NCBI RefSeq assembly: GCF_026213295.1
Contig: NC_079415.1
Coordinates: 31,276,015 to 31,340,014 of the forward strand
From: Gadus chalcogrammus
Lineage: Eukaryota > Chordata > Actinopteri > Gadiformes > Gadidae
Length of the DNA stretch: 64,000 nt
Direction of reading: 5' to 3'
Numbering within the stretch: position 1 is the first letter of the stretch; the number at the start of each line of letters is the position of its first letter. The notes under the pieces were generated by a model that did not search any database, was not told where the DNA came from, and was given only the letters and a program-made list of their open reading frames with translations. A program made the position numbers and the translations under genes. Below are positions 24,106 through 35,504 of the stretch, in pieces.

Positions 24106-25409
24106 ATCTGTACGGAGCTCCATAAGGGACATTAGGGAGAATGCTCCCGGACAGAACCTTAGTTTGGAAGTCATGCTTAGTGACACGACAAATAGCCTAC
24201 TTCCAATTGAAATACCAAATTTAGAAAATAGGCCTACGTGTCCCTGATCACGTTTCGATAGATTAAATAACGTGACAGTGTCACGTATTTTCGTGAGACC
24301 ATACCCGTACTTCCATGAGTATACTTAAAGGAAGTATACTATCCGCACTATCTACTACGTTATTTTTTCAGATGTGAGTGCTGTTCCAAATCGAGTACTC
24401 CGTGGTGCAGTGACCGGAAATTACGATCACGACTGCCGCCGTGGCTACTCCCCCGCAATAAAAATCCCGCTTTGAACGGTGAACTCTTTACGCCTAGCAG
24501 CTATAAAAACTATAAAAACTACAAAATGACTCTATTAATGCAGGCTATGTGGAAAATGCGCCGACTTTGGCTCAGCCTGGCTCCGCCTCTTCCGCTACGT
24601 AGCTAAGATGGCTGCCGTTGAATACGGGGAGTGTCCTTCGATCCACACTTCAGGATTAGCCAGTTTTGAGTATGGCATCCGGGTCCTTGAAGTATACTTC
24701 TTTTCGCCGGATCTGAATTGGAACGTACTGCGTACTCAAATTTTGGCTAGTAAGTACGGACAGTACGGGTATTGGAACACGGCACAGGTTCAAGCGTGTG
24801 CATGGGTTGAATTGCGTGTGTCTCACGCCGAATGCATGAGACATGAGAGCCCTGTACTTACGTGACACAAACCAGCACCGCAAACGTTCTCTCCCGCTTG
24901 AGATGACGTCTTTCTTTCAGGTTCATGGGTCTGATTCGCCGATTTCCCATGCTGATATCCCCGAAGATTCTCGGGCATCTTCGACAATTTGGCTATAGAT
25001 TCTCTCATTGCACGCTAAATAATATAATTATAGCCTAATTATATATATAGCCTATACATATATATAGGCAATATATATAATTAGGCAATATATATATATA
25101 TAGATACATATAGCATTTGTGGTTTTGGCATAAACATAACTAGGGTGCACTGTACTATCTGCGCACACCCTTTCTGAAGCCTCTCTCGCTCTCTCTCTCT
25201 CTCTCTGTCCCTCCCTCACTCTCTTTCTCTCTCTCTCGCGTGCCGTTTTGTGGAGCACGTTAATTGTCTTAGAACACTCCCATTCAGAATGCATTGGTTT
25301 ACATTTCGTTCTGTGTAACAGGCAAAAAGTCGAACTATCGTGCTCTGGAACACGCTTCAATAGATAAACGTTCGTGCGCAGGAGCACGCAATTGCGTGAT
25401 ACCGGGTTG
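24106..25409 (-). repeat. Right inverted arm of the 8.7-kb element
   Basis: Reverse complement of 16731-18006 with small indels, including matching (CT)n (25190-25243) and AT-palindrome (25020-25105) tracts. It stops exactly where the left unit's inner 150-bp terminus begins (CTGTACGGAGCTCC at 24108), so the inner end of this arm is missing. Confidence 0.88.
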
Positions 25410-25585
25410 TTCAGGCGCACCTAACAGCGGCCGCTGGTCGATCGCAAAAAAACACCCCAAATAGCACAAAAACCCAGAAAAAAACCTTTACAAAACCTTC
25501 ACCTAGCTATACTGAACCCAATTACAAAAGAAACCTAAGAAAAAAGTTATTGAAAATCTCACAATATACCTCTCACAACTCACTC
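25410..25585 (-). mobile_element. Severed 5' leader of Tx1 copy B
   Basis: TTCAGGC (right duplication) followed by GCACCTAACAGCGGCCGCTGGTCGATCGC and A-rich sequence collinear with copy A at 12089-12260. Proves that the Tx1 copy pre-dates the 8.7-kb insertion. Confidence 0.88.
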
Positions 25586-25600
25586 CTTCCGACGAGGTGG

Positions 25601-25620
25601 GGGGGGGGGGGGGGGGGGGG
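25601..25620. repeat. Poly-G tract
   Basis: About 20 consecutive G after GAGGT. Confidence 0.95.
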
Positions 25621-26700
25621 AGAAGAGAGAGAAACATAACCGAGTTGGTCCAACCAGCTCTGAAAAGGTACAGCGCTCTCTATGTTTTTTTGAAAGGCCA
25701 GAACCTGCATTTGAAGCATCCGACTGGATATTTGTATTTAATTACACTGTATTATTAATGTATAATTAGCCGTAGATGTAGAAAGCAGGGGTTGTTATCA
25801 ATTAGCCCCACTAATCACAGTCACAGGTGATCTTTATTACCATACTGATGTAACGTTCAGGTCATTGAACACACCCTCTCTGAAAGGTTGTCGGATCCTG
25901 CCTATTATTAACATTATCACAATTATCCTAATCACGACATTGTACGGGATGATTACACTTTGCGGAGGCTTTTTTTGTCTGTCTTTTGTCTATGCTAGTC
26001 CCGCCAAAGAAACCATTACTATACATGCTAACGCTACAACTGGGCTTTGTTTCCCAGTGTCCCCAGAGTACCTCTTTAACTATCCCTGACTTCGCGGATG
26101 CAAGCAGCATTTGTGCCGCAGCCTAATTTTAGCATAAAAAATCACCATCTGCCCAAATTATTTTGCAAAAGCCCTCCAGCGCTGACTAGTGTGGAGCTAG
26201 CGAGAGTTAGCGAGATGCAATCGGTTCAGTGGCTGCTCTGTCGTAGTGCTATGTCTGACCCACTCAACAACAACAACTCAGACCTTAGCGGTGACTTAAT
26301 GCGTGTTGTTCAAACCCCATCAGAAGGGGATTGGTTCTCATGTCGGACGTCTGTCTCTGTAGCACTGAACATGTTTTTGTTCAAGAAAAAGTGTGTTTCT
26401 GGGATTTAAAGATTTAAAAATCTTGGAAGTGGAAAGATTGAACTTGAATCTGAGGGGTGTTATTGCTTGTTTCTGTTGTTTTTGGCCCGTCCTCAAGGGT
26501 GAATTTATATTGGTTTGTTTTAATAATTAATTATTCTTGGACGTATTGAAATATAACCCAAAGAAGACGGGGAGGTTTGATGCACAGTGTGTTCTATTGC
26601 AAACTGTGCACTATTGCAAATACTGTGGTCAAAAGTAGTATTTTTATTATTATAATGTCGGTATAATTGCCTAGAAAAATTAAAAGATAACATATACTCA
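25621..26700. other. No feature recognised
   Basis: Open frames at 25865-26089 and 26098-26409 show no known domain. The first has a hydrophobic stretch (IIITLYGMITLCGG region), which is not enough to call a gene. Confidence 0.4.
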
Positions 26701-26905
<205 letters not shown>

Positions 26906-28413
26906 CAGGGCAAGCCACTGGGACATTGTTTGTTTGTTTGATTCGAAAGGAGGAGGATGAGCACCGACTCGAGATTAAGACATCGACTCAAGTCCCAGAC
27001 TTCGGAAAGCCCGGAGCGCTTGTTGCAACAGCAGACAATAACAACATAGCGTATCATAGCAACCCCAGTTTTTCGACTCCGCCGTCGGCTAAATAAGAAT
27101 TGGAGGGGAGAAATGGTGTCTAAACATAAACAGATACACTGCTGTATCTCTGTGAAACATTTATGCACCAAGGAACATTAGGACCTGATGTTTTAAATAA
27201 CAACATCCCGGTCGCGGCTCACTCGCTCTGCGATGACTCAGTGCCTTGTCTGGCGAGCTGAGCGTCGTGGAGGCCGGCCGCGAGGCATTAGGGAGGCTTC
27301 TTGGAGCTTTCTGCTTGTCTGAAGCAACCATGACTTCTTTATGGGAAACTGTTTTTGTTTTTGGTGACAGTTCAAGTGACCCCCGGCCCCCAGGGAGGCT
27401 GTCTGGGCTGTACCTTTTGAAGAGATGAGGTCGCTCATAGCTTAAAATAACCTGGACATACATGATAGTATTAGTCAAAACTCTCCGATAGTGATTTCAA
27501 AAAGGCTATCAATAAAATTACAATGCTACTTTTTATATTACATTATGTATACCATACTCCTTTTCCTATGCCCTAGTTATGACTCTTTGAGCAACTTAAC
27601 TTTGTCTACGTTGTTGTCGCTTGCCTTTTCCAAATAATTTCATGGCCGCGAACGACCCTGTGTTGTCCGGTTCAGTTGACAAATAGACACTTGACCGTGA
27701 CAATGTCAAGTGTGTTAAAGAGGAGTTGCACGTGTGGAAGTAATTGAATGAATAAGAGAGAAGATATGAGAGCGGTATTACTTTTGGGCAGTCATTTTGG
27801 CCAATAATAATTTTCCCTCCGATTTTCTCCAAACAACCAACATGTTTTACCTCAAGTGTCCAAACGCGGGGCTGTCATTCTCGCTAATCCGACAAACCTG
27901 ACAGGAGATATCGGAAAAACATGACAGACTGTCTAATCTCCTCGAAACGACCAACGTGTACTGCCTCAATCGTGCCCAAGCTCGGTCGCATGTTTGGAGA
28001 ACATCAGATAAGCCTGACAGGAGATAAGGAAGAAAATAAGATCAATGGGAACCACAATATTTATAGATTTATTTTTTCTAAAGCCTTATTGTATCTCCAA
28101 CATCCAACCTAATGCACCTCTGCGTTGTTCTGGCAGGTATGTTTGTATGTATGTTTGATCTTTATCTTTTTGAAGGATAGATTTTTAAGATCACCTTTTT
28201 TTGTGTTTTTCAGCCTTTGCATAGATGTATTCTGTTATCTATAGCTCTAGACAGTCGGTTCATGGTTGTTTATGTGATGTTAAAAGATTCTACAGCGATA
28301 GACCTGATGTACAAGTTTATTACTGGGATTTTATTTTTTTAAGACAAAACTGTACGATGGCGTGGTGAAAGAATTGTAAACAACATGTTAAGTCAGCCAA
28401 TCCTTTAACCCAC
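26906..28413. other. No feature recognised
   Basis: Unique-looking DNA; no coding, RNA or repeat signal I can support. Confidence 0.4.
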
Positions 28414-28646
28414 TAGGGTTGACCTAGCTCAGAAGGTTGACTTGTAACCAGAAGGTTGCTTGTTTGATCCCCGACTCATCCTAGCTGAGTGTTGAGGTGT
28501 CCCTGAGCACGACACCTCATCTTAACTGCTCCTGACGAGCTGTGTGTCGCTTTGCATGGTTGACTCTGCCGTCGGTGTGTCAATGTGTGTCCATTGTAAG
28601 TCGCTTTGGACAAAAGCGTCTGTTAAAAGCCCTAAATGTAAATGTA
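28414..28646 (+). mobile_element. tRNA-derived SINE with UnaL2-type tail
   Basis: A tRNA-like head has A box (TAGCTCAGAAGG, 28425) and B box (GGTTGCTTGTTTGATCC, 28454). A body with CTGAGCACGACAC and TTGCATGGTTGACTCTGCCG follows. The tail is TAAGTCGCTTT-GGACA-AAAGCGTCTG then CTAAATGTAAATG. The loop here is GGACA rather than GGATA. Same family as 43567-43802. Transcribed by RNA polymerase III and moved by an L2-clade LINE in known cases. Confidence 0.88.
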
Positions 28647-29520
28647 CTGACAAATCCAGCTATGGGGAAGAGTCTGAATTGTACCTCCACCAACCACTAT
28701 CTCCTGTATGTTCGTTCTTCAGCCCCTTGAACCTGAGAGAAGTTGTACAGCGGTCTGGAAGGGACGACACCGACACAAGAAAGCAACGGCGAATAATCAG
28801 TAAGCTATTTACACGAAACAGCCATGAGATGACGAAGAGGACTCAAGGATTTTAGCACTCATCGCACTCTGGTTGTCATGTTTTGTACCAGACGTGTTGT
28901 TTTCGCAAAGAGCCGTTGATGAGTCAGTAAGCTCGTCATTGAACATCTTCACGCTAACCTGTAGCGATGTAAAAATCTTCTCTTTCCTGATACTGTTTTT
29001 GTTTGGATTGATTTGTTTTCACTCAAGATGAGTCATCTGACATTTAATCAATGCTAATCCTCGTTATTTAAATGTATTTCCGTTCAAGTCATTACAGCTG
29101 GAGGGAGGAGGCAGGCATATATTAAGTATATTCATTTTTCAGGGAAGTTTCAACTGATATATGTGTTGATTTGAGTAAACTGTGTTGGAGATTGAAGCAA
29201 TCCTGTCACAGCACTAAGACACGACGGTTTTGAGCTAAACTGAATACCCATCAATTGTTTGTCTTCCGTTATGAAAACGTAGCATCATCGCTTCAATAAG
29301 AATATAAATAGATGTTTTTAATTGCAGTAAACTCTCTGATTTGTTAATTATTTTGGGATTCATCTGCCTGAACCGTTGCTGACATTTAGTAACAAGAGAC
29401 CGAACTTGACACAGGCTTTGATTGCTGTCAAATCGATAGCAGAATGTAATTAGAGCTTCTGGTTTTTCTCGAGAAATTAATTTTTTTTGATTAACCCCAC
29501 TGATCTCCAAACTTTTTTAA
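28647..29520. other. No feature recognised
   Basis: Mostly AT-rich single-copy-looking DNA. Confidence 0.4.
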
Positions 29521-29523
29521 CAT

Positions 29524-29557
<34 letters not shown>

Positions 29558-29915
29558 GATTTTATGTAAAACACGTTTCAGGATACCCAAGGTCGCTTCA
29601 CAAATGAAACAAATAGGAAAATAAATATTAAAAAAATTAGAAAAATATCAAAAATATATAGTCATATCATAGTCAATAGGCTAGTCTGAAGAGATAGGTT
29701 TTCATTTCCTTTTTAAACTGGGCAGTGGATTCACACTGCCTGATGTAATTTGGAAGTGAGTTCCATAGCTTTGGGGGTTTGTGGGAGAACGCTCTCTCTC
29801 CCATGGTGCTGAGGTTCATCTTGGGCACCTTGAGCAGGCCAGCTATTATGCGTGTATTATTGATTAGATAATAACTTCCAAAATCACCCTTCAAATGTGT
29901 TTTTCTCACATTATT
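29521..29915 (-). pseudogene. 3' end of an L2/Rex1-like LINE ORF2
   Basis: Minus-strand open frame 29909-29673 ends in GERAFSHKPPKLWNSLP, then IRQCESTAQFKKEMKTYLF and a stop. This is the conserved C-terminus of L2/Rex1-group ORF2 (family form LWNSLPxxIRxxxSxxxFKxxLKTxLF). It is followed, in the sense direction, by GCGACCTTGGGTATCCTGAA and a terminal (ATT)n array (29525-29558), the element's 3' tail. It is 5'-truncated and lacks endonuclease and RT. Confidence 0.82.
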
Positions 29916-30700
29916 TTCTCAAGGTTTTCCTGCATCAGAAACTGGTTTTCTTTGTTGCGTTGAATGAACACGCGTTGAATGAACACATTTGGTGTTCCTG
30001 AAAGTCACAAAGTTCTCCAACTCTTCCGTCGGGTTGAATAAAAAAGAAGTCATACAGAGTTCAACGTCACTACTTCTGTGAACATTCTGTTAAATCTAAG
30101 CATCGCACCGCATCCACTTTTCACGTGTGTTTCTGGCCACGCCTGTAGCCAGCTATGAAATCAACGAGGTTCGAGCCGCGGTCATTTTTGTAGACGTAAA
30201 AATTAAATTCAAACCTGAACACAACTGTACACAGAATCAGTGGTTGAGAACTTCTCCGGGATAAGTGAATGCTTGATTCAGTTGAGACGTGTTAATTTGT
30301 GCCCCCCCAACAAAACTGAACCCCCGCATTTTAACCTCATTATTTTTAAAACCCTGGCTACGGCCCTGTGTCCAACCAGAAGATCCCTGAAGCGATCACC
30401 TGAAACCAACCATGTGTTTCGCAAAGTCATCCATTTTCTCCATTTTGTATTTGTCTGGAGTTCTACAGCTACAGGCTATGAGCGGCAGCTGGGAATTAGC
30501 AACTCTCTCAGACAGCAGACGGGACTTCCCTGCCCGCGCGTCCTCACGGAAAAGTTGATCTCACCCAACGCAAGACGTGCCGTCATTTCACAGAGAAAAC
30601 CCCTCCATTGTGTCTGGCTGTGAGGTGGTGAGTGTGGAGAGAGAGGGGGGAGAAGGGGGGAGGGGGGGGATGTATTATGTGGTGCATTAGCGATCCGGCA
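29916..30700. other. No feature recognised
   Basis: Includes a G-rich run (30635-30670); no coding evidence. Confidence 0.4.
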
Positions 30701-30719
30701 GACTGTGTGTGTCTGTGTG

Positions 30720-31345
30720 TCGCTCTCTCTCTGCTGGTATAGTGATCATGGCCTTTCTTACTTTCTTTCCTTTTTCCCTCTCTTTTGCTCTCTCTCTCTC
30801 ATCTCTCGCCAAAACTCTCAACCCTGTCTCCATGTCTTTCTCTCTCTCTCTCTCCCCAATCTCTTGTCTCTCTCACTCTTCCTGATTTATCTCTCTCTTC
30901 CTGTGCTCCTAGCTCGCTCTCTTTCTTTCTCACATTCCTCTCCCTTTTCCGATCTGTTTTCTCTTCTTCTTGGATATCTCTCTCTCCGACATCTCTCTCT
31001 CTCTCTTGCCCCGATATCTCTCTCTGTCTCCCATCTCTTTCTCTCCTTCCCTTGTTCTGTCTCTCCATTCCCCATCCCAGTTCTCTCTTCCTCGCCCATC
31101 TCTACTGTCTCTCTCTCTGTCAGTCTCCTCTTAATCCCTCCTCATTTATATCACTCTTCCTCTCCAATTCACTAATATCTCTCTCTGTCTGTCTCCCTCT
31201 CTTCATTTCCTCGTTCATATCTCTCTCCCTTCTCCCATCGCTGATATCTCTCTCTCTGTCTCTCGTTCGTGACTCTCTCTCTCTCTCTCCAAATCTCTGT
31301 TTTCTCTCTTTCTTTCTCCCTTTTGTTCTCAATCCCCCCCTCCTC
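30720..31345. repeat. CT-rich degenerate array
   Basis: CTCTCTCT blocks spaced by TCCC, TTCATT and GATATCTCTC words. Produces Ser/Leu frames of up to 189 codons that are artefacts. Confidence 0.9.
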
Positions 31346-32160
31346 CCCCTTTAGTTATATAATTAACCGCTACCCCCCCACCCCCTCCAGACAGCTCGGT
31401 CCGATCGTTGCTAATCGTCTAGAATCCTCCACGTGCTCCCCCTCCCTGAAGTGAGAGAGTGAGAGAGTGAGAGAGTGAGAGAGGGAAAAGGCAGAGGGAA
31501 ACTAACTAACAAATTTGGCCTCTTTGGGGGCCGTCCCTGGAAAGCAAAGGGGCGTCCTGCTGTTAATTTCCAGGGGTAAACAAACATACTCTTACGCTCG
31601 CACACACACGCGCGCACATTATCAGCTACATACTTTCACACTAAACATGCTTTCACACACACCCGCAGGCATGCGCGCATAGTGAGGGCACCGTTATAAC
31701 TCGTCTTGTGACTTTATATTCATTTACCAGATTTGAGAGGGATTATTATGTATAATAATAATGTGTGTGTGTGCATGTGTGTGAGTGTGTGCCTGTGTGT
31801 TTGGGAGTGTGTGTGCGAGGCACACGTCTTCTTTGACAGTGTGTATTTGAACTGTTCTCGAAAAAATCCAATCCATTCCTGTCACAGATAATAAAATGCT
31901 TTTTTGTTAACTCCATAGTTCCAACTAAATAATGGTCTTTGAATTCATTCAAATTCGGTTGGTTTGCGAAGGCCATGCGAGAGAGAGAGAGAGAGAGGGC
32001 AAAAAATGGGCAAGTGCGACACACGCACGCACACACACACGTCCAGAGGTGTGGTTCACATGTATCTTCGAGATTATTTATTATTTAACTAGCAGACTTC
32101 TCAACAAACCCCAACAACACATTTCTAAACACACCACAACAACCACAATAACCTTCTAAA
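31346..32160. other. No gene; small repeats only
   Basis: Contains (GTGAGAGA)n at 31452-31484, short GT words at 31760-31830 and (GA)n at 31979-31998. Confidence 0.5.
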
Positions 32161-32176
32161 CAAACAACTAGGCCTA

Positions 32177-32245
32177 TCTCTCACTCACTCACACACACTC
32201 ACTCACTCACTCACTCTCACATTCACCCACTCACTTACTCACTCT
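32177..32245. repeat. (CTCA)n tetranucleotide
   Basis: CTCACTCACTCA words with ACAC interruptions. Confidence 0.9.
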
Positions 32246-32589
32246 GTGTTTTACTCTAACGATAAGCGGTAACACATGTTGTCTTCACTCTCCCCTGGGG
32301 AGCCGTTTCTATTTATACGACTCCCGACTCGTCCGCGCAGCGCGAGCCAAACTATTTCCACCGGCCTCGCACTCCTCCGAGCGGGTCTGTGGCGCCGTAG
32401 CGATAAGGGGCGTTCTGCTACGCCGCTAATCGCCTGTCGCTAGCGGCACGGGGGGGCGGGAGAAACATGTTGCCTGTACACGCTAGCTGCCAGCGCGGGG
32501 AGCTAACGACTGCAGGCCATGTTGATTCAATCCAATAAGATGGGGCAGGGGTTTTATATCGGCGAAAGGGATCGAGGACTCCATCAGCG
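32246..32589. other. No feature recognised
   Basis: GC-rich, CpG-containing stretch around 32330-32460; no transcript signal beyond composition. Confidence 0.35.
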
Positions 32590-33020
32590 TTGTTGTTGTT
32601 GTTGTGTTGGTGTGTTTAGGAAGGTGTTGTTGGTTTGTGTTTAGGAGTGTGTTGATGTAGTGGTGGGTTTCAAGGTGTGTTGTTGTGGTGGGTTTAGATG
32701 AGTGTGGTCGGGTTGGTGTACGGTGTTTGTTGTTGTGGTGTGTTTAGAAGTGTGTTGTTGTGTGTTTAGAAGTATTTGGTTGTTGTGTGTTGTTGTGGTG
32801 TGTTGTTGTGTTGCTGTGTTAAGGAGTGTGTTGTTGTGGTGTGTTTAGAAGTGTTTTGTTGGGTCGTGTATAGGAGTGTGTGGTTGTAGTGTGTTGTTGT
32901 GTTGTGTTTAGAAGTGTTTGGTCTGTGTGTGTTCAGGAGTGTGTAGTTGTAGTGTGTTGTTGTGTTGTGTTTAGAAGTGTTTTTTCGGGTTGTGTTTAGG
33001 AGTGTGTGGTTGTAGTGTGT
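32590..33020. repeat. GTTGTT/TTTAGAAGTGTG minisatellite
   Basis: Diverged units built from GTGTTGTTGTG and GTTTAGGAGTGTG or GTTTAGAAGTGTT, period near 30-55 bp. Confidence 0.88.
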
Positions 33021-33256
33021 TGGTCATAATGTTGGTGATTAAGGTAGCAGTGGTGGAGGTCGTAGTGGTGGTGGTGGAGCTGGAGGTGGTAGTGGAGGTT
33101 GTGGAGGTGGTGGTGTTGGTAGTTATGATGGTGGTGGTGGTGGTGGTGGTGGAGCTGGTGGTGCTGGTAGTTATGATGGTGGTGGTGGTGGTGGTGTTAG
33201 TAGTTATGATGGTGGTGGTGGTGGTGGTGGTAGTGGAGGTGATGGTTTTGGTAGTT

Positions 33257-33287
<31 letters not shown>

Positions 33288-33612
33288 AGCTGGTGGTGTT
33301 GGTAGTTATGATGGTGGTGGTGGTGGTGGTGGTGGTGGTGTTGGTAGTTATGATGGTGGTGGTGGTGGTAGTGGAGCTGGTGGTGTTGGTAGTTATGATG
33401 GTGGTGGTGGTGGTGGTGGTGGTGTTGGTAGTTATGATGGTGGTGGTGGTAGTGGAGCTGGTGGTGTTAGTAGTTATGATGGTGGTGGTGGTAGTGGAGC
33501 TGGTGGTGTTAGTAGTTATGATGGGGGTGGTGGTAGTGGAGCTGGTGGTGTTGGTAGTTATGATGGTGGTGGTGGTGGTGGTAGTGGAGCTGGTGGTGTT
33601 GGTAGTTATGAT

Positions 33613-33643
<31 letters not shown>

Positions 33644-34372
33644 CTGGTGGTGTTGGTAGTTATGATGATGGTGGTGGTAGTGGTGGTGGTAGTGGAGCTG
33701 GTGGTGTTGGTAGTTATGATGGTGGTGGTGGTGGTGGTGGTAGTGGTGTTGGTAGTTATGATGGTGGTGGTGGTAGTGGAGCTGGTGGTGTTAGTAGTTA
33801 TGATGGTGGTGGTGGTGGTGGTAGTGGAGCTGGTGGTGTTGGTAGTTATGATGGTGGTGGTGGTGGTGGTAGTGGAGCTGGTGGTGTTAGTAGTTATGAT
33901 GGGGGTGGTGGTAGTGGAGGTGGTGGTGTTAGTAGTTATGATGGGGGTGGAGGTGGTGGTGTTGGTAGTTATGATGGGGTGGTGGTAGTGGAGGTGGTGG
34001 TGTTGGTAGTTATGATGGGGGTGGTGGTAGTGGAGGTGGTGGTGTTGGTAGTTCTGATGGTGGTGGTGGTGGTGGTGGTGGTGTGTGTTATGATGGGGTG
34101 GTGGTAGTGGAGGTGGTGGTGTTAGTAGTTGATGGTGGTGTGTGGTGGTGGTGTTGGTAGTTATGATGGGGGTGGTGGTAGTGGAGGTGGTGGTGGTGGT
34201 GGTGGTGGTGGTGGTGGTGGTGGTGGTGGTGGTGATGGTGTTGGTAGTTATGATGGTGGTGGTGGTGGTGGTGGTAGTGGAGGTGGTGGTGTTAGTAGTT
34301 ATGATGGGGGTGGTGGTAGTGGAGGTGGTGGTGTGGGTAGTTCTGATGGTGGTGGGGATGGCGTTGGTGGGA
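33021..34372. repeat. (GGT)-rich minisatellite, about 1.35 kb
   Basis: About 25 units of the form GTTGGTAGTTATGATGG, a variable number of GGT triplets, then AGTGGAGCTGGTGGT. Units are about 40-65 bp and vary mainly in GGT count. One frame stays open for 333 codons (32990-33988), read as Val/Leu/Met-rich. The neighbouring frame reads Gly-rich with SYDGGG. See the finding on phase conservation. Confidence 0.95.
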
Positions 34373-34925
34373 ATGATTTTCTCAGAGTTGGCTTTTTAGG
34401 AAGTTTGTGTATATAGGAAAAGGGAAAGAATTAATCATGAATCAAACATACATTTACCGATTCTTAAAGGTCAAATATTTTGAATACATTTTAAAAGCTT
34501 CTTGGGCAACATGTTTGTTTCGATGTCCATAATAAAGCATTTATGCTCCTAACCTTGGTACTCAAATGTAATGCTGTTGAAAAGCCTCCTGTAAAACATT
34601 ATAAAAAAAAAAATATTGAAAAGGTCATGTTGTCCCATAGCACCGGCTACATAAATATTTTGAAGAATTATTTAAAACAAATGCCAGATATCCTATTTTC
34701 CCCAGACAATCATGTTGCCCTGTTCCCGAACGCTGCCAATCAGACAGAAGCTAAACAATGATGACAAAATATAATAGCGCATTGAAAGGACAATCATTAA
34801 AATTAAATAAAAAAGGAGACAGGCAAAATACAAGATTGAAAAAACACATGATAAAAAAGAAACACATATATATGTGTAATATGCAAAATCGAATTAGAGC
34901 GGCATTCTTAGCAGACAGTTGTTTC
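34373..34925. other. No feature recognised
   Basis: AT-rich DNA after the minisatellite. Confidence 0.45.
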
Positions 34926-34927
34926 GT

Positions 34928-34944
34928 CTCTCTCTCTCTCTCTG

Positions 34945-34983
<39 letters not shown>

Positions 34984-35012
34984 GTCTTTTCTCTCTCTGT
35001 CTATATATATAT
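34928..35012. repeat. (CT)n with GTCTTT interruptions, then (TA)n
   Basis: CT blocks to about 35001, then TATATATATAT. Confidence 0.92.
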
Positions 35013-35079
35013 TGGTAAACCTCGGCCCAGGTTTAGTGTTGGACGGCGTATACCGCCGCCGCCCACTAACCGGCGACAG

Positions 35080-35377
35080 AGAGCATCACTTCACTTCCCC
35101 ACAATCAGCGCGATAGGGGACACCTGGCCGGAGGGAGCAAAAAGGCCCGGGAGCCATCTTAAAAGGAGCACGAGCACTGAGGAGAGGGGAGAACGGGAGC
35201 GAGTGGCAAGAAGGAAGCGCTCGAGACCACGATCGACGAGAGGCTGACGGAGACCCTATAGATAGTGATTGAGTTCCCTGTCGGAGATCAGTGCAACAAA
35301 TGCCGAGTGCGGCTTCACCCTCTTTCAACTTGTGATTCGTACCTGGAACCCGGCACATTAGGAAGCGGGTTACCACA
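35080..35377 (+). repeat. Possible 5'-truncated solo LTR
   Basis: Ends GCGGGTTACCACA, nearly the same terminus as the LTRs at 1071 and 2703. Upstream AAAGGCCCGGGAGCCATC and CTTAAAAGGAGCACGAGCAC resemble the promoter part of fish Gypsy LTRs. No matching TGTGG start is seen, so the left boundary is arbitrary. Confidence 0.4.
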
Positions 35378-35504
35378 AATTCCACAATATATATAAGAGG
35401 CAGGTTTATGGAATCCTACCTCCATTGCCATGGATACATGTAGAGATGGACGGTTGGTGGTCAGAGAAAACACACTTCATCTCAATGTTTCCACCCGAGA
35501 CAGG

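Larger units (their letters stand above)
16731..25409. mobile_element. 8.7-kb composite-like DNA transposon with 1.3-kb inverted arms
   Basis: Ends CAACCCGGTATCA...TGATACCGGGTTG, flanked by TTCAGGC on both sides. Left arm 16731-18006 and right arm 24106-25409 are inverted copies over about 1.3 kb. The left arm is followed by a further inverted 150-bp copy of its own terminus (18007-18156), making 16731-18156 a complete 1.43-kb MITE-like unit. That inner end has no TTCAGGC next to it, so the 7-bp duplication belongs to the outermost ends only and the whole 8.7 kb moved together. No transposase frame is recognisable anywhere inside. The superfamily is unresolved: 7 bp would fit Dada (6-7) or an imperfect hAT/P/Merlin 8-bp duplication, but terminal bases are not diagnostic. 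Confidence 0.88.

Noticed and set aside
18001..25409. Simple large inversion of a 1.3-kb repeat instead of a transposition
   Set aside because: Inversion alone does not explain the TTCAGGC duplication and the uninterrupted Tx1 sequence on either side.
30785..31354. 189-codon Ser/Leu frame
   Set aside because: Degenerate CT array, no domain, opposite strand equally open.
33021..34372. Gly-rich keratin-like or RNA-binding protein exon
   Set aside because: The pattern is fully explained by a GGT minisatellite; kept only as a finding to test.
34129..34416. 95-codon Gly/Ser frame with SYDGGG words
   Set aside because: Continuation of the GGT minisatellite in another phase.
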